Shown piece by piece: positions 1 through 13,339 of a DNA stretch of 64,000 nucleotides. Numbering within the stretch: position 1 is the first letter of the stretch; every line of letters starts with the position of its first letter. The DNA lies in assembly GCA_022575985.1 (NCBI GenBank), contig JAKSXM010000237.1:4048501-4112500 (forward strand), read 5' to 3'. Source of the stretch: Anagrus nilaparvatae. Its lineage: Eukaryota; Arthropoda; Insecta; Hymenoptera; Mymaridae. The notes beneath the pieces are model-generated. The model worked only from the letters and a program-made list of their open reading frames with translations, was not told where the DNA came from and ran no database searches. The translations under genes and the position numbers were made by a program.

Positions 1-240
1 AAAAATTAGTTTTAGTGAAAAAAAAATGAGATTATTTTGCGTTTTCGACCACTAACTTCTGATATTGATTTCTCGAAATCATTTAAATATTTTTTAAAAA
101 TTAAAAAAAGGTCTGGAGATATTTCTTTAAAGATTACATTAAAACCACTTTCATGTATTTTCGTCCGTACGATTCTTCATACACGCGTGTCCAATAAAAT
201 CAATAATAGTCAATTTTTTCAATTATTTCATTTTAATATA
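1..240. repeat. Fragment of a dispersed AT-rich repeat
   Basis: The first ~150 bases resemble 58,966-59,110: both contain a run close to 'gttttagtgaaaa', then 'gcgttttcg', 'ccaacttctga' and 'atctcgaaatcat' in the same order and orientation. No coding signal is seen. It is a diverged member of an interspersed family whose class I cannot assign. Confidence 0.5.
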
Positions 241-1288
241 TAGGTCGATATTCCTCAAGTGTATGTAAACCTAATTCTTGGGTCTTCAAATCGGTCCCAA
301 AATATTTTTCCCTCAAAGTACTATCGAAAATAAGTTACCTCCCCAATTTTTAGCCTCCTAGGTCTTCTCCTTGATTTTTTACAGCCAAATTACTTTTTTA
401 TGTGCTTTTTATTTTTTTTAATTTCAAGAGCGCAAAAATTACTAAAAATTGTCTCAGACTCTTATTTTATTGCAAAAAAAGTTTTCCTCATAAGGCCGGA
501 TAGGAAATTTCCCTGGCTATCCGATTCCGTGGTTCAAAATTTTATTCGAGATGCGCATGCGCGAGAAATCGAGTAAATACGTTACAACTTCTAACATTCA
601 TAACTCCCCAGCAGACAAACCAATTTTACTTTTGAAATACTCAAAATTTTTGTCTTCATGTACACTTTTTATGGTGAAATTTTTGTTTTGTTTTTTGGCT
701 CCCTTTAAAAATCTAGAGCAAAAAAACTGATTCCAAAATTTTCACTTTTTAAAAATTTCAAATTTCCCGCCAAGTCACGTGACCAATCAAAAATCTGACC
801 AAAAATTCGGATTCCGCGGGAAATTTTATACAAGGATACCAATTTTTGTGTATTTTCAAAATTTCGTATCAATTTTACGAATTTTTAAATTTTTCCCCAA
901 AATACTTGAAATTTCAAAAAAAATTCATTTATCAAAAAAAGGTTGTTTTAATGATTTTTTCACACTTCTAATAATTTAAAATTCATTAAAATGAAAAAAA
1001 ACCTTTAATATGATTAAAATTTTAAAATTTAAAATTAATTGACTTATATTGTATCAAAAAAGTTTATATTTCTTGATTTAGTTAAATTTTAAATGATTAG
1101 AAGTGTGAAAAAATCAATAAAACAACCTTTTTTTGATAAATGAATTTTTTTTGAAATTTCAAGTATTTTGGGGAAAAATTTAAAAATTCGTAAAATTGAT
1201 ACGAAATTTTGAAAATACACGAAAATTGGTATCCTTATGTAAAATTTCCCGCGGAATCCGAATTTTTGGTCAGATTTTTGATTGGAAA
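241..1288. mobile_element. Foldback (long inverted repeat) non-autonomous element, diverged
   Basis: About 783-1,015 and 1,085-1,287 are inverted copies of each other: 'ctgaccaaaaattcggatt', 'tcgtatcaattttacgaa', 'aaaggttgtttt' and 'cacttctaat' return in reverse complement. The part 250-845 resembles 42,104-42,690 ('gggtcttcaaa', 'aatttttagcctcc', 'ggctatccgattccg', 'cccgccaagtcacgtgacc'). It is therefore an older relative of the 42.1-kb element. There is no coding capacity. The outer left end is too diverged to place exactly. Confidence 0.6.
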
Positions 1289-2187
1289 AATAAATTTTTA
1301 ATAGATTTAATATCTTAAACCAAATACTTTTCCCAAGTCATTAATTTTGGTTATTTGTGAATCTCACTGTAATCAGGTTTTCAATTTTATTTATCAAATA
1401 TTCTAAGCTAAATATTTTACAAAGTGTATTCTAAGCTCGAAAAAAGTACATTATACAAGAAGCTTTGCATTGAACCATAAAAATACTGAATTACAGCCAT
1501 TTTTTTAGATTTCATATTTTCAGAGGCTAGGTAAAATATTATTAATGTTCAACAAATTACGGCATTAATTTTTAAATAAAACTTTTATTTACTGGTCACT
1601 GTCAGGATAACCAGTTTTTAATATTATTGTAATTTACCCAAAGTTTAAGATATATCTAGATCAGAACTACATGGTTTTAACAAATTATTTGTTTAATTTC
1701 GATGGATAATAAAGTAGAAATTAAATATTCATTTCCAATTTCAGCAAACTATCAAAATTATTCTATATCGCTATAATTATCTTTTTAATGATGTAATTAC
1801 TAATTTGAAATTCTTCATTCTAAAATACTGGTTTGGGTATAACATAAAATATCTACAAAAAATTGAGCAAATATAAGCATATCTTCTTGAATAAAATATT
1901 CTTTATTGAGAGTACATCTCAGATTAAGCTAAAGTTTGTTGAGTCCAAGAAAGCATTAAAAAAAATGTATAAATTCCCAGAAAACAAAAGGAAAAAATAA
2001 ATTTTTAATAGATTTAATATCTTAAACCAAATACTTTTCCCAAGTCATTAATTTTGGTTATTTGTGAATCTCACTGTAATCAGGTTGTCAATTTTATTTA
2101 TCAAATATTCTAAGCTAAATATTTTACAAAGTGTATTCTAAGCTCGAAAAAAGTACATTATACGAGAAGCTTTGCATTGAACCATAA

Positions 2188-2362
2188 TAGCATATTAAGT
2201 ATCAAGGGCGTAAAAGTTTCGGAACTAGCGTGAGCACTAGCGCGAATGCTCGGCGAAGCCGGGCACGAGTGATTTGTGTTCACGCTCGTGTCTATAGTAT
2301 TTCGCCCATGGCGCTTACACTATTTTTTGCCCCCCTAGGCGTAGAACGAGAAAAAATACTAT
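2188..2362. mobile_element. GC-richer ~175-bp insertion in the satellite (possible MITE)
   Basis: One unit is interrupted by a segment of clearly higher GC ('gcgaatgctcggcgaagcc', 'cgcccatggcgcttacac') that replaces about 190 bp of normal unit sequence. Its edges, 'aatagcatatt' and 'aaaatactatt', are imperfect inverted repeats. A small transposable insertion with a deletion is one reading, a patch of foreign sequence another. No coding content is seen. Confidence 0.4.
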
Positions 2363-5300
2363 TATTTACTGGTCACTGTAACGATAACTAGGTTTTACTA
2401 TTTTTGTAATGCACATTACGATTAAGATAAATCTGCATCTGAATTACATAATTTTCTTGAATTACCTTTTTCATTTCTTGGATTATTAAGTAACGGTTAA
2501 TTATTACTTTGTAATTTCAGTAGAAGATCAATATTATTCTATTTTGTTATAATTATCTAGTAAGTGGTTATTTCTATAAAATTCTTCATTCTAAAATATA
2601 ATTTTGGGTCTAAAAGAAAATTTTTACAAAAAATAGGGCTAATGTAAGTATATCTTCTTAAATAAAATAGCCTATATTGAAATTACATATCAGATTTGGC
2701 TAAAGTTTGTTGAGTCCAAGACAGCAATAAGAAAGATGTATAAGTTCCCAGAAAAAGAAAGGAATATATATGTTTTTAATAATTTTATAATTTGAACAAA
2801 AAATTTTGCGGAAGACTTTAATTTTGGTTATTTCTGAATGTCACTTTAATCAGGTTGTCTATTTTATTTATAATATATTCTCATTTAAAAATTTTTAAAA
2901 ATTGTGTTCATACTTAGAAAAAAGTACATTATACGAGAGGCTTTGCATTAATCCATAAAAAGACTGGATTACAGCCATTTTTTTAGATTTCATCTATTCA
3001 GAGGCTTGGTAAAATGTTATTGATGTTCAACAAATTATGGCTGTAATTTTTAAATAAAACTTTTATTTACTGAAAAATTTAAATAAAACTTATATTTATT
3101 ATTTGGTCAATGTCACGATAACCAGGTTTTAATATTTTTAATATACACAAAGTTTACGATATATATAGATCAGAATTACATAGTTTTATCACATTACTTG
3201 TTTAATTTATATGGATTAAAAAGTAGATATTAAATATTTATTTCTAGTTTCAGCAAAAGATCAAACTTAGCCTATATCGCTATAATTATCATGATAATGA
3301 TGTAATTACTTATTTAAAATCCTACATTCTAAAATACTAGTTTGGGTATAACATAAAATTTCTACAAAAAAATTAAGCAAATATAAGCAAATCTTCTTGA
3401 ATAAAATATCCCTTATTGAGAGTACATCTCAGATTTAGCTGAAGTTTTTTGAGTCCAAGAAAGCATTTAAAAAATGTAAAAATTCCCAGATAACGAAAGC
3501 AATAAATACATTTTTTATAGAATTAATATCTTGGAACAAATTCTTTTCTTAAGACTTTAATTTTGGTTATTTGTGAATATCACTGTAATAAGGTTGTCAA
3601 TTTTATTTATAAAATATTCTCAGTTAAATATTTTAACAAAGTGTGTTCATACTTAGAAAAAAGTACATTATACTAGAAGCTTTGGATTAATCCATAAAAA
3701 GACTGGATTACAGCCATTTTTTTAGTTTTCATGTATTCAGAGGCATGGTAAAATATTATTCATTTTCAACAAATTACGGCTGTAATTTTTAAATAAAACT
3801 TTTAATTACTGGTCAATGTCACGATAACCAGGTTTTAATATTTTTAATATACACAAAGTTTACGATATATATAGATCAGAACCACATAGTTTTATCACAT
3901 TATTTGTTTAATTTATATGGATTAAAAAGTAGAAATAAAATATTTATTTCTAGTTTCAGCAAAAGATCAAAATTATCCTATTACGCTATAATTATCTTGT
4001 TAATGATGTAATTACTTATTTAAAATCCTACATTCTAAAATACTAGTTTGGGTATAACATAAAATTTCTACAAAAAAATTAAGCAAATATAAGCAAATCT
4101 TCTTGAATAAAATATCCCTTATTGAGAGTACATCTCAGATTTAGCTGAAGTTTTTTGAGTCCAAGAAAGCATTTAAAAAATGTAAAAATTCCCAGATAAC
4201 GAAAGCAATAAATACATTTTTTATAGAATTAATATCTTGGAACAAATTCTTTTCTTAAGACTTTAATTTTGGTTATTTGTGAATATCACTGTAATAAGGT
4301 TGTCAATTTTATTTATAAAATATTCTCAGTTAAATATTTTAACAAAGTGTGTTCATACTTAGAAAAAAGTACATTATACTAGAAGCTTTGGATTAATCCA
4401 TAAAAAGACTGGATTACAGCCATTTTTTTAGTTTTCATGTATTCAGAGGCATGGTAAAATATTATTCATTTTCAACAAATTACGGCTGTAATTTTTAAAT
4501 AAAACTTTTAATTACTGGTCAATGTCACGATAACCAGGTTTTAATATTTTTAATATACACAAAGTTTGCGATATATATAGATCAGAACCACATAGTTTTA
4601 TCACATTATTTGTTTAATTTATATGGATTAAAAAGTAGAAATAAAATATTTATTTCTAGTTTCAGCAAAAGATCAAAATTATCCTATTACGCTATAATTA
4701 TCTTGTTAATGATGTAATTACTTGTTTAGAATTCTTCATTCTAAAATACGGGTTTGGGTAAAACATGAAATTTCTACAATAAAATTGAGCAAATATAAGA
4801 ATATCTTCTTGAATAAAATATCCCTTATTGAGAGTACATCTCAGATGTAGCTGAAGTTTTTTGAGTCCAAGAAAGCATTTAAGAAATGTATAAATTCCCA
4901 GAAAACGAAAGGAATAAATACATTTTTTATAGAAATAATATCTTTAACCAATATCTTTTCTTAAGACTTTAATTTTGGTTATTTGTGAATGTCACTGTAA
5001 TCAGGTTGTCAATATTATTTATAAAATATTCTCAGTTAAATATTTTAACAAAGTGTGTTCATACTTAGAAAAAAGTACATTATACTAGAAGCTTTGGATT
5101 AATCCATAAAAAGACTGGATTACAACCATTTTTTTAGTTTTCATCTATTCAGAGGCATGGTAAAATATTAATGATTTTCAACAAATTACGGCTGTAATTT
5201 TTAAATAAAACTTTTATTTACTGGTCAATGTCACGAAAACCAGGTTTTAATATTTTTAATATACACAAAGTTTACGATATATATAGATCGGAACTACATT

Positions 5301-5778
5301 GTTTTATCACATTATTCATTTAATTTATATGGATTAAAACGTAGAAATAAAATATTTATTTCTAGTTTCAGCAAAAGATCAAAATTATCCTATTACGCTA
5401 TAATTATCTTGTTAATGATGTAATTACTTATTTAAAATTCTTCATTCTAAAATACGGGTTTGGGTAAAACATGAAATTTCTACAATAAAATTGAGCAAAT
5501 ATAAGAATATCTTCTTGAATAAAATATCCCTTATTGAGAGTACATCTCAGATGTAGCTGAAGTTTTTTGAGTCCAAGAAAGCATTTAAGAAATGTATAAA
5601 TTCCCAGAAAACGAAAGGAATAAATACATTTTTTATAGAATTAATATCTTGAACCAATATCTTTTCTTAAGATTTTAATTTTGGTTATTTGTGAATGTCA
5701 CTGTAATCAGGTTGTCAATATTATTTATAAAATATTCTCAGTTAAATATTTTAACAAAGTGTGTTTATACTTAGAAAA

Positions 5779-7990
5779 AAGTTTATTATACGAGAAGCTT
5801 TGGATTAATTCATAAAACGACTAGATTACAGCCATTTTTTTAGATTTCATCTATTCAGAGGCTTGGTAAAATATTATTGATTTTCAACAAATTACGGCTG
5901 TAATTTTTAAATAAAACTTTTATTTACTGGTCAATGTCACGATAACCAGGTTTTAATATTTTTCATATACACAAAGTTTAAGATATAAATATATCAGAAC
6001 TACATAGTTTTATCACATTATTTGTTTAATTTAAATGGATGAAAAAGTAGAAATAAAATATTTATTTCTAGTTTCAGCAAAAGATGACATCAACAATTAT
6101 CGTAAAAAGAGTAAATATAAGCATATCTTCTTGAATAATATATCCTTTATTGAGAATACATCTCAGATTTAGCTGATGTTTGTTGAGTTCAAGAAAGCAT
6201 TAAAAAAGATGTATAAATTCCCAGAAAACAAAAGGAAAAAATAAATTTTTTATATATTTAATATCTTGAACCAATTACTTTGCCCAAGTCACTAATTTTG
6301 ACTTTTCTTGAATGTCACTGAATGCAGGTTGTCTATTTAATTTATGTAATATTCTAAGCTAAATATTTTAGCAAAGTGTGTTCTAAGCACGAAAAAAGTA
6401 CATTATACGAGATGCTTTTCATTGAACCATAAAAAGACTGTATTACAGCCATTTTTTTAGATTTCGACTCTTCAGAGGCTAAATAAATTATTATTTTTGT
6501 GAAACAAACTACGGCATTATTTTTTATATAAATCTTTATTTAATGCTTACTGTCACGACAACCAGGTTATAATATTTTTGTAATGCACACTACGATTAAG
6601 ATAAATCTGCATATGAAATAAATAATTTTCTACAATTATCTATTTCATTTCATTGGATTATTAAAAAAAGGTTAATTAATTATTACTTTGTAGTTTCGGT
6701 AGAAGATCAAAATTATTCTATTTCAATATAATTATCTAAAAAGTGATTATTTTTATAAAATTCTTCATTCTAAAATATAATTTTGGGTCTAATAGAAAAT
6801 TTATACAAAAAATAGAGCCAATGTAAGTACATCTTCTTGAATATAATATCCCTTATTGAGAGTACATCTCAGATGTAGCTGAAGTTTTTTGAGTCCAAGA
6901 AAGCATTTAAGAAATGTATAAATTCCCAGAAAACGAAAAGAATAAATTTAAGTTTATTATACGAGAAGCTTTGGATTAATTCATAAAACGACTAGATTAC
7001 AGCCATTTTTTTAGATTTCATCTATTCAGAGGCTTGGTAAAATATTATTGATTTTCAACAAATTACGGCTGTAATTTTTAAATAAAACTTTTATTTACTG
7101 GTCAATGTCACGATAACCAGGTTTTAATATTTTTCATATACACAAAGTTTAAGATATAAATATATCAGAACTACATAGTTTTATCACATTATTTGTTTAA
7201 TTTAAATGGATGAAAAAGTAGAAATAAAATATTTATTTCTAGTTTCAGCAAAAGATGACATCAACAATTATCGTAAAAAGAGTAAATATAAGCATATCTT
7301 CTTGAATAATATATCCTTTATTGAGAATACATCTCAGATTTAGCTGATGTTTGTTGAGTTCAAGAAAGCATTAAAAAAGATGTATAAATTCCCAGAAAAC
7401 AAAAGGAAAAAATAAATTTTTTATATATTTAATATCTTGAACCAATTACTTTGCCCAAGTCACTAATTTTGACTTTTCTTGAATGTCACTGTATGCAGGT
7501 TGTCTATTTAATTTATGTAATATTCTAAGCTAAATATTTTAGCAAAGTGTGTTTTAAGCAAGAAAAAAGTACATTATACGAGATGCTTTTCATTGAACCA
7601 TAAAAAGACTGTATTACAGCCATTTTTTTAGATTTCGACTCTTCAGAGGCTAAATAAATTATTATTTTTGTGAAACAAACTACGGCATTATTTTTTATAT
7701 AAATCTTTATTTAATGCTTACTGTCACGACAACCAGGTTATAATATTTTTGTAATGCACACTACGATTAAGATAAATCTGCATATGAAATAAATAATTTT
7801 CTACAATTATCTATTTCATTTCATTGGATTATTAAAAAAAGGTTAATTAATTATTACTTTGTAGTTTCGGTAGAAGATCAAAATTATTCTATTTCAATAT
7901 AATTATCTAAAAAGTGATTATTTTTATAAAATTCTTCATTCTTAAATATAATTTTGGGTCTAATAGAAAATTTATACAAAAAATAGGGCC
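5779..7990. repeat. Higher-order duplication (~1.17 kb) inside the satellite
   Basis: The stretch from 5,779 ('aagtttattatacgagaagc') to about 6,845 is repeated almost identically from 6,949 to about 7,990. It includes a shortened unit with 'gatgacatcaacaattatcg' at ~6,085 and ~7,256, 1,17x bp apart. At 6,845-6,950 the first copy switches to the sequence type of an upstream unit before re-entering the repeat, as expected from unequal exchange. Confidence 0.8.
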
Positions 7991-10900
7991 AATGTAAGTA
8001 CATCTTCTTGAATAAAATAGCCCATATTGAAATTACATATAAGATTTAGCTAAAGTTTGTTGACTCAAAGACAGCAATAAAAAAGATGTATATGTTCCCA
8101 GAAAACGAAAGGAATATATATATTTTTTATAATTTTATAATTTGAACCAAAAATTTTGCCGAAGTCTTTGATTTTGGTTGTTTCTGAATGTCACTTTAAT
8201 CAGGTTGTCTATTTTATTTATAAAATATTCTCAGCTAAATATTTGAACTAAGTGAGTTCTTACTTAGAAAAAAGTACATTATACGAGATTCTTTGCATTA
8301 ATCCATAAAAAGTCTGGAATACAGCCATTTTTTTAGACTTCATCTATTCAGAGGCTTTATAAATTATTATTGATGTTCAACAAATTACGGCTGTAATTTT
8401 TAAATAAAACTTTTATTTACTAGTCAATGTCACGATAACCAGGTTTTAATATTTTTGTAATATACGCAAAGCTTAAGATATATCTATATCAGAACTACAT
8501 AGTTTGATCAATTTATTTGCTTAAATTCGATGGATCATAAAGTAGAAATTAAATATTCATTTCTAGTTTCAGAATAAGATCAAAATTATCCTTAACTATA
8601 ATTATCATTTTAATGATGTAATTACTTATTTAAAATTCTTCATTCTAAAATACTGGTTTGGGTAAAACATAAAATTTCTACAATAAAATTGAGCAAATAT
8701 AAGCATATTTTCTTGAATAAAATATCCCTTATTGAGAGTACATCTCAGATTTTGCTGAATTTAGTTGAGTCCAAAAAAGCATTAAAAAAGATTTATTACT
8801 TCCCAGAAAACGAAAGGAATACATAAATTTTTTATAGATTGAATATCTTGAACCAACTACTTTACTTAAGTCTGTAATTTTGGTTATTCTTGAATGTCAC
8901 TGTAATCAGGTTGCCTATCAAATTTATGAAATATTTTATGCTAAATATTTTATCAAAGTGTATTCTAAACTCGAAAAAAGTACATTATACGAGAAAATTT
9001 GCAATGAACCATTAAAAGACTGGATTACAGCAATTTTTTTAGATTTTGACTATTCAGAGGCTAGGTAAAATATTATTTATGTGAAACAAACTTCGGCATT
9101 ATTTTTTATTTAAATCTTTATTTAATGGTCACTGTCACGGCAAACAGGTTATAATATTTTGGTAATGCACACTAGGTTTAAGATATATCTACATCAGAAT
9201 AACATAATTTTTTTATATTATCTGTTTAATTTCTAGGACTATATAGTTGAAATTAATTATTGATTTCTCTTTTTAGCAAAGGTTTAAAATTATTCTATTT
9301 CCCTACATATATCTTATTTATTTAATTATTCTTTATTTAAAATTCTTCCATCTAAAATACTAGTTTGGATATAACATAAAAGTTCTACAAAAAAATTAAG
9401 CAAATATAAGCATATCTTCTTGAATAAAATAACCCTTATTGAGAGTACATTTCAGATTCACCTGAAGTTTGTCCAAGAAAGCATTATTAAAAATGTATAA
9501 TTTCTCAGAAAACGATAGGATTATATAAATTTTATAATTTTATAATCTTGAACCGAAAATTTTGCCGATGTCTTTAATTTTGGTTATTTGTGAATGTCCC
9601 TGTAATTAGTTTCTCTATTTAATTAATGAAATATTCTCAGTTAAATGTTTTAACAAAGTGTGTTATTATCTAGAAAAATGTACATTAATAAGAAGCTTTG
9701 CATTGAACTATAAAAAGACTTGATTACAGCCATTTTTTTAGATTTCGACTATTCAGAGGCTAGGTGAAATTTTATTTATGTTCAATAAACTACGGCATTA
9801 ATTATTAATTTAATCTTTATCTACTTATTACTGTCTCGATAACCAGGTTTTAATATTTTTTTAATACACACTAAGTTTAAGATATATCTACATCAGAATA
9901 ACATAATTTTTTTTAAATATCTGTTTAATTTCTATGGAATGCAAAGTAGAAATTAATTATTCATTTCTAGTTTCAGCAAAAGATCAAAATTATTCTATTT
10001 TGCTATAATTATCTTGTTAATGATGTAATTACTTATTTAAAATTTTTTACTTTAAAATACTAATTTGAGTATAATATAAAATTTATACAAGAGAATTGAG
10101 CAAATACAAGCATATCTTCTGGAATAAAATATACCTTATTGAGAGTTCATGTCAGATTTAGCTGAAGTTTGTTGAGTCCAAGAAAGTCATAATAAAGATG
10201 TATAAATGCACAGAAAACGAAATGAATAAAGCTATTTTTTATAATTTTAAAATCTTGAACCAAATACTTTGCCCAAGTCTCTAATTTTAGTTATTCGTGA
10301 ATATCACTGTAATCATGTTTTCTATTTATTTTATGCAATATTCTAAGCTAAATATTTTAGCAAAGTTTGTTCTAAGTTCGAAAAAAGTTCATTATACGAG
10401 AAACTTACATTGCACCATAAAAAAACTGAATTACTGCCATATTTTTAGATTTCGACCGTTTAGGGGCTATGTAAAATTTTATTTATGTTCAAAAATTTAC
10501 GGCAATAATTCCTATAATTTCGAAATTTAGTGCCAAATACAGTTCTCTTGAAAATTCCTTGTAACAATTATTTTAATTTTCTTATTTCTAACGAATATTA
10601 ATATGATCATTTGAATTCTTATTTTAACATTATATTAACTATATTAAAAATTGTAACAAAAGAATATTTTAACCTCTCACATCTACCTTATTTAGTTTTC
10701 ACTGCCACGATAACCATTTTTGCATATTTTTGTAATGCACACTAAGTTTGAAATATATCCACGTCAGTACAATATAATTTTCGAATGTTATCTGCTTGAC
10801 TTCATTGGATTATTAAGTATAATTTAATTTTTAATTTCTAGTTTCAGCCAAACATTTAAATTATCCTATTTCGATCAAATTATCTTTTTATGATATAATT

Positions 10901-10997
10901 TTTTATTGCATATTAATAAATTCCCAGAAAACTAAATTGAATATAATACAGACACTGTATGCAAAACTGTAATTTTTTTTTCAAACTGAAACATGGT

Positions 10998-11782
10998 CAG
11001 GGGCATTATACGCTACTCAGAGGAACAAAATAATCATAAATGGCTAAATGGGCCCATTCGGACAAAAATAAAACGCTAATGTAAAAATTCATTTCCGAGG
11101 GAAAAAATGGACTCTAGAAATTGGAATACAGTCCATACCATTTTCATTCTTGGGGATCAATTTCTACTTCAGGATTTCATTTTTGCTCGATTTCATTTGC
11201 TTAATGGCTGATTTTACCGTTGGTATTTATTTTATCATGATAGAGCCATTTTTACCCCTACAGTTTATTTTTATTCCAAAATCAATCTATACATCGGAAT
11301 CAATTTATACATCAGAATTTTATTTTTGCCTGATTGGGCCAAATAGTCCCCTGGATGGCCGTTTTTATCTAGTACTACATATTTATTTTATTATGCTGGA
11401 CCCATTTTGTATCCCTACAGTCCATTTTCATCCTTGCAGATCAATTTATACATCAGAATTTCATTTTGTCTAATTGGGCCCATGAAGCCCCTGGATGGAT
11501 TATTTTATCCGTTGGTATTTGTTTTATCATTCTGGACGTAATTTGTACCCCTCCAGTCCATCCCTATCTCTACATAAGGATTTTAATTGTGCCAAACGGG
11601 CCACTAGATAACTGATTTTCCCTGTTGGTATTTATTTTATCATTTGCGACCAATTTTTTACATCTAGAGTCTATTTTTACCCTCGGAATTCACCTTTTAC
11701 CATAAAATTTCATTTTGGGTCAAATTTCCCATTTAATCCCTTTTGGTTATTTTGCTCCTCTGAGTAGTATATAATGCCCCTG
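10998..11782. mobile_element. hAT-like non-autonomous element with internal ~135-bp tandem repeats
   Basis: The ends are inverted repeats of about 120 bp beginning 'CAGGGGCATTATA' and ending 'TATAATGCCCCTG'. A CAGxG-type terminus is characteristic of hAT elements. The flanking 8-mers, aacatggt and actatgtt, agree at five positions and could be a decayed 8-bp target duplication. Inside, about four degenerate tandem copies of a 115-150-bp unit occur ('atcaatttatacatcagaa', 'cccctggatgg', 'ttggtatttattttatcat', 'cccctacagtcc'). The 107-aa ORF over these copies is only repeat read-through. Confidence 0.7.
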
Positions 11783-11790
11783 ACTATGTT

Positions 11791-13330
11791 CCGCATCCAA
11801 AGATTCCATTTCTTACGTGCTAATTAGTGTTTTACTTTAAAAGAAAAATTAAAGTTCTGTACAGTTTCTGTTTGCCACGAAAAACTGTATACAGGGCTGA
11901 ATATAGATGTTTTGTACGGCAGTAAAATCAGTGAAAAACTGATGTCTTCTTGATTTTTAAAGAGCTTCCTAATTTAAAAAGTTTAATAATAAAAATTTCT
12001 CCTTTGGAAAAAAATGTTTCAACATTGGAAAAATTGGTGAAAATCTGAAAAGTCTTATTTGCTTTCAAAGATTTTTCTAATTATTAATTAATTCTCTTTA
12101 TAATTTAATCACAGTTTTAATGTCTTTTACCCAACAAGAATTTTCAAATTTTTACCTGTTTTTTAACATTAAAAAATATTTTCCTCCAATGCAGGGAATT
12201 TTTTTTAAATTTTTTTAAAGCTCTTTAAAAATTTACAAGACTTTTTAGTGTTTCAGAGATTTTCCTGAGAAAAATTTCTGTTTAAAAAGTCTTGGTTTTT
12301 AAACAGTTTTCTAACTTAAAATAATAATTGAGAAAATAACAACCTTCACGAGCAAAAAAAAAAAATTTTCTCCATACTGCGTTGTAAATACTCTCCTTTT
12401 TAACGAGCGATAAAAGAATTATTTGAGTAAACTAAACTTATTCAAGGGTAATTCCATGGATAAATAGCACAAAATGGAACGCGAGGTCTCAGAATTAAAA
12501 AATTTTATTTTTATTCGAAAAAACTACTTAAAATTAGATGACTCACCAAACCTGAAGGTTTTTTATAGATTTTTAAGAGAGTTATGATGTTCTAAAGTTT
12601 TTTGGTAAAATTGCTCTCCTCAGCCACCATTTTTGAAAGTTCCGTAAAAAAGCTTCGGAAAACGTTAAAAAATAAAAAAAAAAGGTTTTCGTTGTAAAAT
12701 TTGATAAGGAATTCGAATTTCCAGTCAGATTTTTCGCATTTTGTGCCCATTAGCGAGAAAATTCAAATTTTTTTCCAAATTTGACAACTTTAAGTGAAAA
12801 TAGCCGAAAGGCTTTCGAAAATTTCCTGAAGGCGTATTATGGATCTCTAGATATTCACCCGTCTCTTGTTAATATTTAATTCTTCGGTTCTTAATTACTT
12901 TAGTGCTGGTAAAGATTAGAACTAATCTAGATTCTGTAAAAGTACGCTTACTTAAAATTTTTTTTAGCAATATTAGTATTTGTCAGAAGAAATCATTAGC
13001 CGGTAGATTTTCTCAAAGAGTCAATTTTTTTTTAGTACCTTCTTTGTAAGTTTTTTGTAAGATTTCAATTTTAATGCATATTTCTATCTTTTTTGGAGTA
13101 TGTAATGAAAAAATGTTTATGAGAACTATTTTAAATACTCATTTCAGGCACAAATACAATTCTAGCTCATTTGTTAGGTGGTCAAAAATTCAAGTTTTTT
13201 AAAATTTTAATATAAATTGCAAAATGTTTGGAATATTGTTATATATTTACGACAAATGTTTATGTTGAAGTACTCTTTTACTATTAAGACCTTATAAGTT
13301 TACAAGGGGCTTTTCTTTTCAATTTTATTT
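11791..13330. other. Intergenic AT-rich sequence, no gene seen
   Basis: I find no convincing coding region. Short imperfect inverted segments occur at 11,940-12,330 around 'aaagagctt' and 'aaagctcttt'. At 12,690-12,765, 'aattcgaatttccagtcag' followed by 'ttttgtgccc' resembles the inner part of the terminal repeats of the 50.2-55.3-kb transposon, so this may be an old relative of that element. Confidence 0.4.
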
Positions 13331-13339
13331 CCCTTTTAC

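Larger units (their letters stand above)
1289..10960. repeat. Tandem satellite array, ~710-bp unit, about 13 units
   Basis: A landmark close to 'aaaaaagtacattatac' recurs near 1,446, 2,153, 2,926, 3,664, 4,370, 5,086, 5,788, 6,402, 6,955, 7,570, 8,275, 8,984, 9,672 and 10,388, giving mostly 690-740-bp spacing. Other landmarks keep the same order in each unit: 'gattacagccatttttt', 'gtcacgataaccaggtt', 'tagtttcagcaaaagatc' and 'gagtccaagaaagcat'. Units are head to tail on one strand. Divergence ranges from near-identity (3,260-4,700) to heavy at the right edge, where 10,690-10,960 is a degenerate partial unit after unrelated sequence at 10,545-10,680. No ORF is conserved between units, so it is non-coding. 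Confidence 0.93.

Noticed and set aside
8880..10530. 62- and 77-aa ORFs within the satellite
   Set aside because: They occur in single monomers only; neighbouring monomers have stops or frameshifts at the same places.
11150..11473. 107-aa ORF with repeated 'SIYTSE' words
   Set aside because: It is the translation of the ~135-bp tandem repeats inside a non-autonomous element, not a conserved protein.
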